Source: JAFGRR01 sp964563855
Lineage (GTDB): Bacteria; Planctomycetota; Phycisphaerae; UBA1845; Fen-1342
Direction of reading: 5' to 3'
Assembly: GCA_964563855.1 (NCBI GenBank)
Contig: CAZLYU010000011.1
Location: 1 to 64,000, forward strand
DNA length: 64,000 bases
Every line of letters begins with the position of its first letter. The stretch's first letter is position 1. Under the pieces are notes generated by a model, which was not told the origin of the DNA, ran no database searches, and saw only the letters and a program-made list of their open reading frames with translations. The position numbers and the translations under genes are program-made. Positions 52,909 to 61,014 of this stretch are shown here, piece by piece.

Positions 52909-53286
52909 GTGTCCCGAAAGACGAGCCAGCGTGAAGCCATCGATGCGGTCTTTGGCAGCCACGACCGCCCGCTGAGTCCGCAGGAGGTGTTGGAGTACGC
53001 CGCCGAAGATGCGCCCGGCCTCGGAATCGCGACGGTGTATCGGAACATCAAGCGTCGGGTCGAGGATGGCACGCTGGTCACGGTCGAGCTGCCCGGTCAG
53101 CCGCCACGCTATGAAATGGCCGGTAAGCAGCACCATCACCACTTTCAGTGCAAAGCGTGCCACCGGCTGTTTGAAGTGGACGGCTGTAACGAAGCGTTCC
53201 GCAAGCTGACGCCGCAGGGCTTCAAGCTGGAAGGGCACGATTTATTGCTGTACGGCAAGTGCGGCGACTGCGCGGCTTCCGAGTAG
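52909..53286 (+). CDS. zur: Fur-family transcriptional regulator, probably Zur
   Basis: A 125-residue Fur-superfamily repressor. The winged helix is residues about 10-80 with the recognition helix GIATVYRNIKRRVEDG. The metal site is QHHHHFQCKACHRLFEVDGC, with the structural-zinc Cys pair CxxC and a second pair CGDC at the C-terminus. It begins with a GTG at 52909, preceded by GAGG about 11 bases upstream. Position opposite znuA and a matching dyad in the shared promoter make a zinc-responsive role likely, though Fur and PerR paralogues cannot be excluded from sequence alone. Confidence 0.88.
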   Translation: MSRKTSQREAIDAVFGSHDRPLSPQEVLEYAAEDAPGLGIATVYRNIKRRVEDGTLVTVELPGQPPRYEMAGKQHHHHFQCKACHRLFEVDGCNEAFRKLTPQGFKLEGHDLLLYGKCGDCAASE

Positions 53287-53315
53287 GTCGCGCGCGGGCC
53301 GCGGGGCGAAGGCTG

Positions 53316-53723
53316 CTATTCGACGGCTTCGGAGCGGGTTTCGAGCGCGCGGTCGAGGAGTTCGTCGAGTGGGGGATTCGATTCGGGCACGAGTTCCAAG
53401 GTCGGGACGGTGCGGACATCCTGAATCGTCGCGGGGATGAACGCTTCGGTGATTAGGTCGAACGGGGGGAGCTGCCACCAAGGCGGGTTTACGCGGTAGC
53501 TGGTCTGCAGCGTCTCGTAGCCGTCTTTGCGCACGATGATGTCGTAGTCGCCGTACCAGAGAAACGAGACGTGGGTGGGGGTGGTTTCGGGCAGTTGCTG
53601 GTCGTTGAGAAACACGGTCGCGCCGGCGGGCCGCGTTTCGATCTCGATGATTCGCTCGACGCAGCCGCTCAGTAGCGGCGTGAGCAGCACGACCAACCAC
53701 GATGACAGGGCGAATCTGCTCAT
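53316..53723 (-). CDS. PEGA-domain lipoprotein
   Basis: A 135-residue protein from the ATG at 53723, with a signal peptide ending in the lipobox PLLSGC. The mature part begins with the PEGA-type module, IEIETRPAGATVFLNDQQL, followed by YDIIVRKDGYETLQTSYRV. PEGA modules are small surface beta-domains whose role is not known. The start overlaps the upstream phosphodiesterase stop as ATGA. The C-terminal 40 residues are Pro/Glu-rich. Confidence 0.83.
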   Translation of the reverse strand: MSRFALSSWLVVLLTPLLSGCVERIIEIETRPAGATVFLNDQQLPETTPTHVSFLWYGDYDIIVRKDGYETLQTSYRVNPPWWQLPPFDLITEAFIPATIQDVRTVPTLELVPESNPPLDELLDRALETRSEAVE

Positions 53724-54199
53724 GCGGGAATCTCGAAGACCTCGGGCGTCAGCGTATCTAGATCCAGAAAGGCCGCCGTGCACGACCCGGTGACCCACCC
53801 GCAGCATTCGCCGGGGTTGAGCAGCAGCTTATCGTTGCGGCGCTCGGTGACAATCTGGTGGGTATGGCCGGTGATGACGACCTCGGCGGCGTCGATGTCG
53901 CTGGCCGCACACCAGTCGATGAAGTGATGCATCAGAATGCGTCTTCCGCCGAGCTCGATGGTGAGCGGTCCGTCTGCGATTTGCGGCAGGGTGAGTTTGA
54001 GGCCCTGGCGTTCGCCGTCGTTGTTCCCATAAACGACATGCACGTTGCCGGGGTATTCGGCCAGGAGCTTCGCAGCGAAGGGGGCGATGACGTCGCCGGC
54101 GTGGAGCAGCGTGTCGACGCGTTCGGCTTGAAAGCGTTCGAGCGCGGCACTGAGGGCTGGGAGGCGGTCGTGGCTGTCTGCGATCACACCGATGCGCAA
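53720..54199 (-). CDS. YfcE/MJ0936-type metallophosphodiesterase
   Basis: A 159-residue calcineurin-like phosphoesterase. The N-terminus RIGVIADSHDRLPAL holds the metal ligands Asp and His. HAGDVIAPF, YGNNDGERQG and GHTHQIV complete the five-motif dimetal site. Members hydrolyse phosphodiesters such as 2',3'-cNMP or bis-pNPP. The natural substrate here is open. The start is a TTG (54199) with a strong GGAGGT eight bases upstream, so the non-standard start is well supported. It forms a two-gene unit with the PEGA lipoprotein. Confidence 0.9.
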   Translation of the reverse strand: MRIGVIADSHDRLPALSAALERFQAERVDTLLHAGDVIAPFAAKLLAEYPGNVHVVYGNNDGERQGLKLTLPQIADGPLTIELGGRRILMHHFIDWCAASDIDAAEVVITGHTHQIVTERRNDKLLLNPGECCGWVTGSCTAAFLDLDTLTPEVFEIPA

Positions 54200-54301
54200 G
54201 GGGCTACACCTCCGATTCGGACCTTAGTGCAGTCTAACCCGAGGCTGTCCGATAGTCACCTGAAGCAGCGTTGAAGGCCCAATTGACCGTGACGAGACGC
54301 C

Positions 54302-55168
54302 ATGCCTGTCGCCGGCTCGACCATTTCGGTAACGTCTCCCGCGAAAGCGGTTGTGTGTTGTGAGCCGTTGCGTGCTGACGGGCAGCGTGCGCTCGAGACG
54401 TTCGCGAGACAGCAGGCGGGTCTCTACGCGAGTGAGGGGTGGCGTGCACTGCTGGCCTGCATGGGTGTCACGACCCAGACGCTGGTGGCGCGGCGTGGGG
54501 ACAAACTGGTCGCCGCGATCGACATCGGCTGGCAGCAGGACGACCTCGGGCCGCTGGTCATCTCGCTGCCGCACACGCCGCACAGCCCGGTTCTGTCGAG
54601 CGATCGCGCCGCTGAGCACATTTTGCGATGTTATGTTTCGAATTGGGCCCGTCTGCAGACGGGGCGTGATGGGTGCGTGCGGACGTTTCGCACGGTCCCA
54701 CTTGATTTGCCTTCGCCCCCCTACTGGCTGCGAACGTCGGCGACAACGCTGCGGCGTTATGCGGCGTCGCGGCTGTCGCAGACGGTGTGCAGTCCGGCGG
54801 CGTGGTCGCACGCGTTGGTTGGGGGTGAGCAGCGGACGGCGGGGCTCGATGCGCTGCTGCGTTTCGCTGCGACGCACCATCACCCGCGGCGAAGCGTGGC
54901 GCGCGACAGCGTGGAGCGACGATTGGGTGCGGCGGTCTGGATCAAGTTTGGCGCGATCGCTCACGTATTGGCGCTCTCGGTCGACGTGGGGCACGGGTGG
55001 CCGCATGTGTTGCACGCAGTGGCCGAGGATGCGCTGCAAGCGGGCGCTCAGGTCATCGATCTGCGTTTGCCGGACACGCTCGACATGAACGTGCAAGCTT
55101 TGCTGCACATGCCGGACGTGTCGATCGCGACCGTGGCGCCGCTCTCTCCCGGCGACTGGTTCTTCTAG
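54302..55168 (+). CDS. Uncharacterised protein, possibly acetyltransferase-fold
   Basis: A 288-residue soluble protein without a signal peptide or membrane segment. The N-terminal half includes TQTLVARRGDKLVAAIDIGW and a LGPLVISLPHTPHSPVL stretch, which faintly recalls the first half of FemAB/GNAT-like acyltransferases. A final segment DALQAGAQVIDLRLPDTLDMNV has a helix-strand-helix look. I see no complete catalytic motif and would not name a function. The ATG at 54302 follows a weak purine stretch. It stands alone, and the next gene is 417 bases on. Confidence 0.6.
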   Translation: MPVAGSTISVTSPAKAVVCCEPLRADGQRALETFARQQAGLYASEGWRALLACMGVTTQTLVARRGDKLVAAIDIGWQQDDLGPLVISLPHTPHSPVLSSDRAAEHILRCYVSNWARLQTGRDGCVRTFRTVPLDLPSPPYWLRTSATTLRRYAASRLSQTVCSPAAWSHALVGGEQRTAGLDALLRFAATHHHPRRSVARDSVERRLGAAVWIKFGAIAHVLALSVDVGHGWPHVLHAVAEDALQAGAQVIDLRLPDTLDMNVQALLHMPDVSIATVAPLSPGDWFF

Positions 55169-55585
55169 GCTCAGGCGCGCGACTTCGAAGATCGGACGGC
55201 TCGCTCCCGCCTTATGCGGACGAACGCGCAGCTCTTGCCGCTGACTCGGACACACGACTGAGCGGGACTGTTCGGGCGCGGCGCGCGTCCCAGTTGATTC
55301 ATCCATTATCCCCACTCGGTCGCGAGCGTGTTCTGACGCTCGCGACGATTTCGCCTCACGCCGCTAACAACCGCTGCGTCTCGATCTGATGCGAGATATG
55401 CGCAGACGTGTGAATTGGGCGTGCGCCGCGGACTGAAACATTGTTGCTCGGCGGACGGTGCGGGCGGCGGTGCGCTGCGCTGGTGCGAAGCGGCGGCGTG
55501 TTCGCGCACATCGAGCGCGGTTGAAGCTCGGGGGATCGCGAGACGAGAAAGCTTGGGCGAGAACGCCTCACACTGAGGAACAGAC
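55169..55585. other. 417-base intergenic region with a perfect hairpin
   Basis: No gene found. GTCGCGAGCGT (55319-55329) and ACGCTCGCGAC (55336-55346) form an 11-bp perfect stem with a 6-base loop followed by GATTT, probably a terminator for the upstream gene. The rest is high-GC and should include the promoter of the flagellar-brake/PilZ trio, though no clear -35/-10 pair was found. Confidence 0.5.
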
Positions 55586-55972
55586 GTGAACGACCCGGCT
55601 GCGATTGAGAACGTCTTAACCCGCATTTGTTCAGCGAAGAGCCGTGTGCTGGTCACGCTTTGCTCGCGCGGCGAACAGCGGACGTTTGCGACGACACTCT
55701 TGAAGTTCGGCGCCGGGGACGCCTGGGTGGCGTGTCCCGAAGCGCGCTCCACGGCGTCCAGCGGGGCGTTAGCGGAGCTGTGGCTACGCTGCGACGACAC
55801 TGTGATGGTGTTTGATGCGGCAGTCGCGGATGAAAGCTGGGCGCCCAACGAATCGGATGAATGCTCCACGTTGCGGCTCACCGCACTCACACCGCGCGGC
55901 CGCCAGGATGAATGGGCGGCGTCGCAGTCCTCGGACTCGCCACACACGGCGGAGAAGTCATGTTTGAATTAA
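55586..55972 (+). CDS. YcgR N-terminal-like small protein, first of a PilZ trio
   Basis: A 128-residue protein starting at a GTG (55586) with GAGG seven bases upstream. RVLVTLCSRGEQRTFATTLLKF and WVACPEARS resemble the flagellar-brake (PilZN/YcgR N-terminal) module that precedes PilZ domains in other bacteria. It has no PilZ domain itself. The C-terminal third is Ser/Asp-rich and unremarkable. Its end overlaps the next gene by 13 bases, so the three genes are coupled. The assignment rests on resemblance and context. Confidence 0.55.
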   Translation: MNDPAAIENVLTRICSAKSRVLVTLCSRGEQRTFATTLLKFGAGDAWVACPEARSTASSGALAELWLRCDDTVMVFDAAVADESWAPNESDECSTLRLTALTPRGRQDEWAASQSSDSPHTAEKSCLN

Positions 55973-56676
55973 CGGGTCGCCAGGCGAACCGGATGATGGG
56001 GCACGCGCTGCGCAGCCACGCGTTGCTGCGGTTGGAGCTGCGGACGCTCGAAGCGGGAGAAGTCCTGCACGGCGCGATGGCGGGCGAGGAAGGCGATCTG
56101 TTGCATGTCGACCTTCCGACTTCGACGCCGCATACGCCGCTGCATCTCATGCTGGGGGCGTACTGCGACGCGCAGGTGACGCTGCACGGCACGTTGTACA
56201 TGTTCACGACGAGCATTCAGGACGTGCTGTCGACGCCGGACACGCGGCTGGTGATGGCGAAACCGACTTCGGTGTTCGCGGCGAACCGGCGCCGACATGA
56301 GCGGCGACAGCTCGAGCGGTTTGCGCAGGTGCGGTTGTGGCCGGCGTCTTCGGCGACGCCTTACATCGGCGAGCTGCTGAACGTGAGCACGGAGGGGGTC
56401 GCGTGTCGGATGATTCGCGGCGAGCTGGACGAATTGTTGCTGGTTGGCGACGAGGCGCGGGTTCACTTCGAGTTGCCCGGATGCGATGAAGACTTTGAGG
56501 CGCCGGTGCTGATTTGCAACAAGTCCGGCACAGCGGACGGGACGCAGATGACCGTCGGGCTGGAGTTCAACCTGTTGCGGGCGGGCCCCGAGACGCACGC
56601 GATCATCGATCGCCTGCGGACCGCGCTGTGCCACCTGACCTTTCAAGACCTCGAAACGGATGGGGAGTCGATATGA
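55960..56676 (+). CDS. YcgR-like protein with C-terminal PilZ (c-di-GMP) domain
   Basis: A 238-residue protein. The ATG at 55960 has GGAGAA upstream. The N-terminal half, with LRLELRTLEAGEVLHG and SIQDVLSTPDTRLVMAKP, is a YcgR-type domain. From residue about 105 comes a PilZ domain with ANRRRHERRQLERF, giving the RxxxR c-di-GMP contact (Arg111/112 to Arg115/116), then GELLNVSTEGVACRMI, the NxSxxG motif (Asn141, Ser143, Gly146). Both halves of the ligand site are present, so it probably binds cyclic di-GMP. Effector role (motility, adhesion or matrix) is unknown. Confidence 0.83.
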   Translation: MFELTGRQANRMMGHALRSHALLRLELRTLEAGEVLHGAMAGEEGDLLHVDLPTSTPHTPLHLMLGAYCDAQVTLHGTLYMFTTSIQDVLSTPDTRLVMAKPTSVFAANRRRHERRQLERFAQVRLWPASSATPYIGELLNVSTEGVACRMIRGELDELLLVGDEARVHFELPGCDEDFEAPVLICNKSGTADGTQMTVGLEFNLLRAGPETHAIIDRLRTALCHLTFQDLETDGESI

Positions 56677-57473
56677 GACCCCGACGCGTGATAGCGCCCG
56701 TGGAAGCGACGACGATGTTCGATCAGGCGGTGCGTGAAAACGCCATCGCGGTGGTCAGTGTGCAGGATGGCGACGATTGGTCGACGATGAAGAGCCGCTT
56801 TTTGGAGCGTGATGGTGGACGTCGCTTCTTCGTGCTCGACTATGCGGCGCAAGCTGCGGAGGTGCTGCCGAGCCTGACGCCGGGTCAGTACGTTGGGGTG
56901 AGCTTCCGACACCGCAGCCGCAAGATCATGTTTTCGACGGTGGTGGAGGCGAAGGGTCGGTACGCGCTGGAAGGTCGCGATCCGTTGCCGGCGATTCGCT
57001 ATCGCTGGCCGCAATCGATCACTGAACTTCAACGACGTGCTTACTATCGCACGCGCGCGCCGAGCGGTGTGACGCTGCCGGTGAGCATGTGGGAAGGCGG
57101 CGTGAGTCATCGCGTGAGCGCGCAATCGGCGCCGCTCAGCATCGTCAGCGGTGCGGTGATCGACATTTCGTGCGGCGGCTGTCTGATCGGCTGCGGCATG
57201 GCGTCTGCTCCGACGTGGGCGGAAGGCGCGACGCTGGGCGCGGAACTGACGCTGAATGACGGACGGGCGCCGATCGTGGTGAACGCCAACTACCGCGGCG
57301 CCCGGCATGACGAGACCGGACAGCTCTGCATCGCACTGCAGTTCGTAGGACTCGAGTTCAATGCGGACGGGCGCGCCGCGCTGCAACGGCTGACGACGGC
57401 CGTGCAAAAGCTGCACCGGCTGACGAGCGTGTCGAATACTTCAGAGCGCGGCAGCGAGCCGCCGAGTTTCTAG
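56673..57473 (+). CDS. YcgR-like protein with PilZ (c-di-GMP) domain
   Basis: A 266-residue relative of the previous gene, translated from ATG 56673 in an ATGA overlap with its stop and with GGGGAG seven bases upstream. The N-terminal half (AIAVVSVQDGDDWSTMKSRF; QYVGVSFRHRSRKIMF) is the YcgR-type domain. The PilZ part has QRRAYYRTRAP (Arg122 to Arg126, RxxxR) and AVIDISCGGCLIGCG (Asp164, Ser166, Gly169). It should bind cyclic di-GMP. Tandem overlap of two PilZ proteins and a PilZN-like one is the notable point. It is convergent with lplA. Confidence 0.83.
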   Translation: MRPRRVIAPVEATTMFDQAVRENAIAVVSVQDGDDWSTMKSRFLERDGGRRFFVLDYAAQAAEVLPSLTPGQYVGVSFRHRSRKIMFSTVVEAKGRYALEGRDPLPAIRYRWPQSITELQRRAYYRTRAPSGVTLPVSMWEGGVSHRVSAQSAPLSIVSGAVIDISCGGCLIGCGMASAPTWAEGATLGAELTLNDGRAPIVVNANYRGARHDETGQLCIALQFVGLEFNADGRAALQRLTTAVQKLHRLTSVSNTSERGSEPPSF

Positions 57474-57484
57474 GCGCTGCTTGA

Positions 57485-58285
57485 TCAGCGGAGCGTTGTC
57501 CACTCGCGGCTGCAATACTTGACGCGGCGGATCAAAGCGTCAGCGCGTTGCGGCGCGGTCCATTCGGCGGGCCGGGGTTGGAGCTGCATGCGTTCGGCGA
57601 GCGCCGCGACAAAGATGTCGATCAACTGCGGGGCCAGCATGTCGCCGTGTCGTTCGCGATGAACCTCTTGAGCGAGCAGCGCGGCGCCGGGGTGGGCGGC
57701 GAAACGTCGACCAAGAATCACCGACCCATGCTGCAACACGCGTCCGTCGAAGCGTGCGCCACGCGCGGTGCGCGGCAATCGCCGCTGCGCGCTGCCGACC
57801 AGCTTGGCGCCGTCGAGCAGGAGGTCGCCGCGGCCAGGATTTTGGAAGCAGAAGAAGGGGCCGGAGCGCGGCGATGGCAGCGGCAACTCGGGCGGCGCGA
57901 CGTCGATGCGGAAGCCCGCGCCGCTGAGCGCGGCGGCCCAGGCGTCGTGTGCGATCTGATAGAGCGCTTCGGGGCCGCGTTGTGCTTCCGGGCGGTTTGG
58001 GTCGACGACGATGCTGTAGGTGATCTCGTCGTCGTGCAGGATGGCGCCGCCGCCCGTTGCTCGTCGCACGACAGGAAGGGCCTGGACCTCGGGGGGCTGC
58101 TCGCCGACCACGGCGTAGCGTTGAAAGTAACCGAGACTGAGTGTTGGAACGCGCCAGGCGTAGACCCGGAGGACGGCGGGACTCGCGGTCGGGTCGTGGA
58201 GCAACACCTCGTCGCGGGCCATGTTGTCGGGGCCGTCGAGCGGCGGGTCTCGAAGGACGTGCAAGGTGTCTGATGCTTCGCTCAT
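57485..58285 (-). CDS. lplA: Lipoate-protein ligase/octanoyltransferase family
   Basis: A 266-residue BPL/LPL-fold protein. The lipoyl-adenylate site RRATGGGAILHDDEITYSIV, and CFQNPGRGDLLLDGAKLVGSAQRR (Lys of DGAKLVGSAQ is catalytic in LplA), identify the family. It may be a ligase (LplA) or an octanoyl/lipoyl transferase (LipM-like). The region around the Cys cannot settle this. Its ATG overlaps the hemW stop as ATGA, so the two genes are co-translated. Confidence 0.87.
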   Translation of the reverse strand: MSEASDTLHVLRDPPLDGPDNMARDEVLLHDPTASPAVLRVYAWRVPTLSLGYFQRYAVVGEQPPEVQALPVVRRATGGGAILHDDEITYSIVVDPNRPEAQRGPEALYQIAHDAWAAALSGAGFRIDVAPPELPLPSPRSGPFFCFQNPGRGDLLLDGAKLVGSAQRRLPRTARGARFDGRVLQHGSVILGRRFAAHPGAALLAQEVHRERHGDMLAPQLIDIFVAALAERMQLQPRPAEWTAPQRADALIRRVKYCSREWTTLR

Positions 58286-59460
58286 AGGAAGTCTCGCATC
58301 ACGCGATTCGCCAGCGGTCGCCCGCGGTCGGTGAGTCGTACGCCGAACGGATCCACGGCGAGCCAGCCGTGTTCGACGTGGGGCGCGATGACATCGCGGA
58401 AGACCTCGGCCGGGTCTGCAGCGAAGCGTTGCTTGAAACGGGCGCGTTCGACGCCGGCGACGAGTCGCAGGCCGAGCATCATGGTTTCGCGCATCGATGC
58501 TTCGCGATCAAGCCGCTCCTCCTCAGCAACCGCGTCTCGTCCAGATTCGACGGCGGAAACGTAGGCCGCGTTATCGGAGATGTTTTTGTAGCGACGACCG
58601 GCGACATATCCGGCGGCGGAGGGGCCGACGCCGACGTACGACTCGTTGCGCCAGTAGACCAGGTTGTGGCGGCAGGCGGCGCCCGGTCGGGCGAAGTTGG
58701 AGATTTCGTATTGCGGCAAGCCGGCGTCGTCGGCGGCGGCGATGGTGGCGGTGTACATGTCGGCTTCGATGTCGTGATCACACGCTTCAATCGACCCTGC
58801 CTCCAACTGGTCGTACATGCGCGTGCCGGGCTCGTAGGTCAGACCGTAGCACGAGAGGTGCTCGGTTCCGAGTGCGAGCGCGGTCTGCAGCGATTGTCGC
58901 CACTGGTGCAGTTGCTGGCCCGGAGCGCCGAAGATGAGATCGACGCTCTGACGCTGGATGCCGACCGCCGAGCAGATGGCGAGCGTTTCAGCGACTTGCT
59001 GAGGCGTGTGGCGTCGATCGAGCACGCGCAGCACCCCCGAGTCGAACGACTGCGCCCCGACGCTGACGCGGTTCACGCCGGCGGCGCGCATGGCTTCAGC
59101 GACCTGTGTGGTGACGGTGGCGGGGTTGGCCTCGACGGTGAACTCGAAATCCGGGGCGTCGGTCGCGGCGTTTGCTGCACAGTCACGCAGCAGCGCGTAC
59201 AGCGTGTCTGGCGGGAGGATGGTTGGTGTGCCGCCGCCGACGAAGATCGTGCGTGGCTGCAAATGTGTGCGATCGCGGTGGCGGCGTAACTCGGTTTGCA
59301 GTGCGGCCGTAAGGCGTCGCGCCCCGCGCTCGGTATAGACCTCTTTGTGAAAGTCGCAGTATCCGCACAGCGTCCGGCAGAACGGAACGTGGACGTAGAG
59401 GGCGTAGACACCGTCGTCAGGCAGCGTCACAATCTTGCTCTCCGCGGCGGACGGCGCCAT
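58282..59460 (-). CDS. hemW: Radical SAM heme chaperone HemW
   Basis: A 392-residue radical SAM protein, formerly annotated as coproporphyrinogen III oxidase-like. HVPFCRTLCGYCDFHKE has the CxxxCxxC cluster (Cys28, Cys32, Cys35). IFVGGGTPTIL, FTVEANPATVT and RVSVGAQSFDSGVL follow, with a C-terminal HNLVYWRNESYVGVGPSAAGYV segment common to HemW. HemW inserts heme into respiratory proteins. It is first in a two-gene operon with lplA. The ATG at 59460 is chosen over nearby in-frame codons by length. Confidence 0.92.
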   Translation of the reverse strand: MAPSAAESKIVTLPDDGVYALYVHVPFCRTLCGYCDFHKEVYTERGARRLTAALQTELRRHRDRTHLQPRTIFVGGGTPTILPPDTLYALLRDCAANAATDAPDFEFTVEANPATVTTQVAEAMRAAGVNRVSVGAQSFDSGVLRVLDRRHTPQQVAETLAICSAVGIQRQSVDLIFGAPGQQLHQWRQSLQTALALGTEHLSCYGLTYEPGTRMYDQLEAGSIEACDHDIEADMYTATIAAADDAGLPQYEISNFARPGAACRHNLVYWRNESYVGVGPSAAGYVAGRRYKNISDNAAYVSAVESGRDAVAEEERLDREASMRETMMLGLRLVAGVERARFKQRFAADPAEVFRDVIAPHVEHGWLAVDPFGVRLTDRGRPLANRVMRDFL

Positions 59461-59560
59461 GGGTGCGCTCGGCTGTAGAGCATAGTCGACGGCGAGCGGG
59501 GCCGTCGGCGGCCGGGTGAGAGTGTGAAGCGGGTAGTTGCGTCAACAGACGAGGCGCCTC

Positions 59561-60199
59561 GTGAACGACGTAAGACTGGTGATGTTCAAAGATGAAGAGC
59601 GGCGCGATTTCACGCTCGAACCCGGCTCCACGGTTATCGGCCGGCGCCACGATTGTGATCTTCGCGTGCAGACCGCGGACGTCTCGCGCCAGCACTGCGA
59701 GATTGTGAACGGTCCGAACGGCGTGACCGTGCGTGACCTCGAGTCTTCAAACGGGACGTTTGTGAATGGCGGGCAGGTGAGCGAACACGAGCTCGAAGCC
59801 GGCGATCGGCTGCGAGTGGGTCCGGCGATTTTTGTGGTGCAGATTGACGGCGTTCCGGAGACGATTTCGCCGCAAGACACGGCGGTCGACCTCGTTGACT
59901 TGGGATCTTCCGAGGGGCTCACACACGTCACGCCAACGACGCCGGCGCCGGAGGTGTCGCAGAAGCGGTCCGGCGGGTCGAGCGCGGCGAGTGAGGAGGA
60001 GCCGACCGAAGCGGTTGCTCCGGAGCCGGCGTCGGCGGGCAAGCAGGCCGATGCGGATGATGACGACATGATCGACCTCGGGGAGTTGCTGCCGGAAGAC
60101 GATGAGGAAGACGGCGAGATTACGCTTACCGAAGACGACCTCTTTGATCTGAGCGACGAAGACCTCGATTCCGGGGGTGGCGGAGATAAGAAGAAGTAA
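59561..60199 (+). CDS. FHA-domain protein with acidic C-terminal tail
   Basis: A 212-residue protein from a GTG at 59561 with GAGG six bases upstream. TTG 59537 or ATG 59582 are possible. The FHA fold is residues about 5-95: STVIGRRHDCDLRV, DVSRQHCEIV and SSNGTFVNGG give the Arg, Ser-His and Asn residues that bind phosphothreonine. After a Thr/Pro-rich linker, the last 50 residues are very acidic (DDDDMIDLGELL, then EDDEEDGEITLTEDDL), an unusual tail that may bind basic partners. The next gene begins directly at the stop, so the two are one unit. A kinase partner is not adjacent. Confidence 0.87.
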   Translation: MNDVRLVMFKDEERRDFTLEPGSTVIGRRHDCDLRVQTADVSRQHCEIVNGPNGVTVRDLESSNGTFVNGGQVSEHELEAGDRLRVGPAIFVVQIDGVPETISPQDTAVDLVDLGSSEGLTHVTPTTPAPEVSQKRSGGSSAASEEEPTEAVAPEPASAGKQADADDDDMIDLGELLPEDDEEDGEITLTEDDLFDLSDEDLDSGGGGDKKK

Positions 60200-60910
60200 G
60201 TGCCGGGACGAGCCGCCTCATCCCGGCGCCCGCCCACCGGGTCGGGTTCGCAGCGTTGGCGCCGGCGGATGCTGTGGTCGGCGCTCATCCTGATCGTGCT
60301 GGGCGGCGGGGCCGTGGCGGGTGGACTGGCTGCGGCGCTGCGGACGCCGACGTGGTTTGAACGTCGCGATGTTGACGCCGCGCGTCTGCCGCAAGACAAG
60401 CGCGATCTGACGGCGTTCGTGGACGGTGTGAGCGCGGGGCTGGTCGGGCGACGTGCGGAAACGCGGGTGCGGGTTGAAGCGGGGCAGCTCAATCGCTGGC
60501 TGGCGGCGCGGTCGGAACTTCCGGAGATGATGCAGTTTGACGCCCTGCCGCTCGAATTTCCGCAGGTGCACTTCCGCGACAACGGCGAGATCACGTTCGC
60601 GGGTGAGGCGGAGTTGCGCGGCGGTTGGCGGGCGGTCGTGGCGTTCGACTTGTTGCCGCGACTGCACGACGACGCGATTGAGCTGGAGGTGGTCGGTGCG
60701 AGTGTGGGGGCGCTGCCGCTGCCGGCGGACGCCATCCGCGACGCGCTGCGTTCTGCGGCGAGCGGACGGCCGGACGTGCAGGTAACGGATCGCGGGTTGC
60801 GGCTGCCGCGGCGCGGGGTGTGGCCGAACGGGCGGCAACCCTATCGGCTGGAGTCGGTGGTCGTGGGGCAAGGCGCGATCGAGCTGGTGCTGCAGCCGCT
60901 CAGCCGCTGA
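60200..60910 (+). CDS. Single-pass membrane protein of unknown function
   Basis: A 236-residue protein that begins with a GTG immediately after the FHA stop. A short basic leader (RRPPTGSGSQRWRRR) precedes one membrane helix (MLWSALILIVLGGGAVAGGLAAAL), so it is likely anchored with the C-terminus outside. The rest is beta-rich, with QVHFRDNGEITFAGEAELRGG and AIELEVVGASVGALPLPADA, similar in look to YpmS/DUF2140-like or LysM-free anchor proteins, but I did not find a family signature. It is translationally coupled to the FHA gene. Confidence 0.66.
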   Translation: MPGRAASSRRPPTGSGSQRWRRRMLWSALILIVLGGGAVAGGLAAALRTPTWFERRDVDAARLPQDKRDLTAFVDGVSAGLVGRRAETRVRVEAGQLNRWLAARSELPEMMQFDALPLEFPQVHFRDNGEITFAGEAELRGGWRAVVAFDLLPRLHDDAIELEVVGASVGALPLPADAIRDALRSAASGRPDVQVTDRGLRLPRRGVWPNGRQPYRLESVVVGQGAIELVLQPLSR

Positions 60911-61014
60911 GATTGGGGTTTTCATTGAGCAGCGCCGCGGGGTGCGCTACACTCAGCTCGCGGGTCGCGAGCGACGCGTTCGAGGTAACTCACCCTTGTA
61001 AGGACTCTCAGCAC

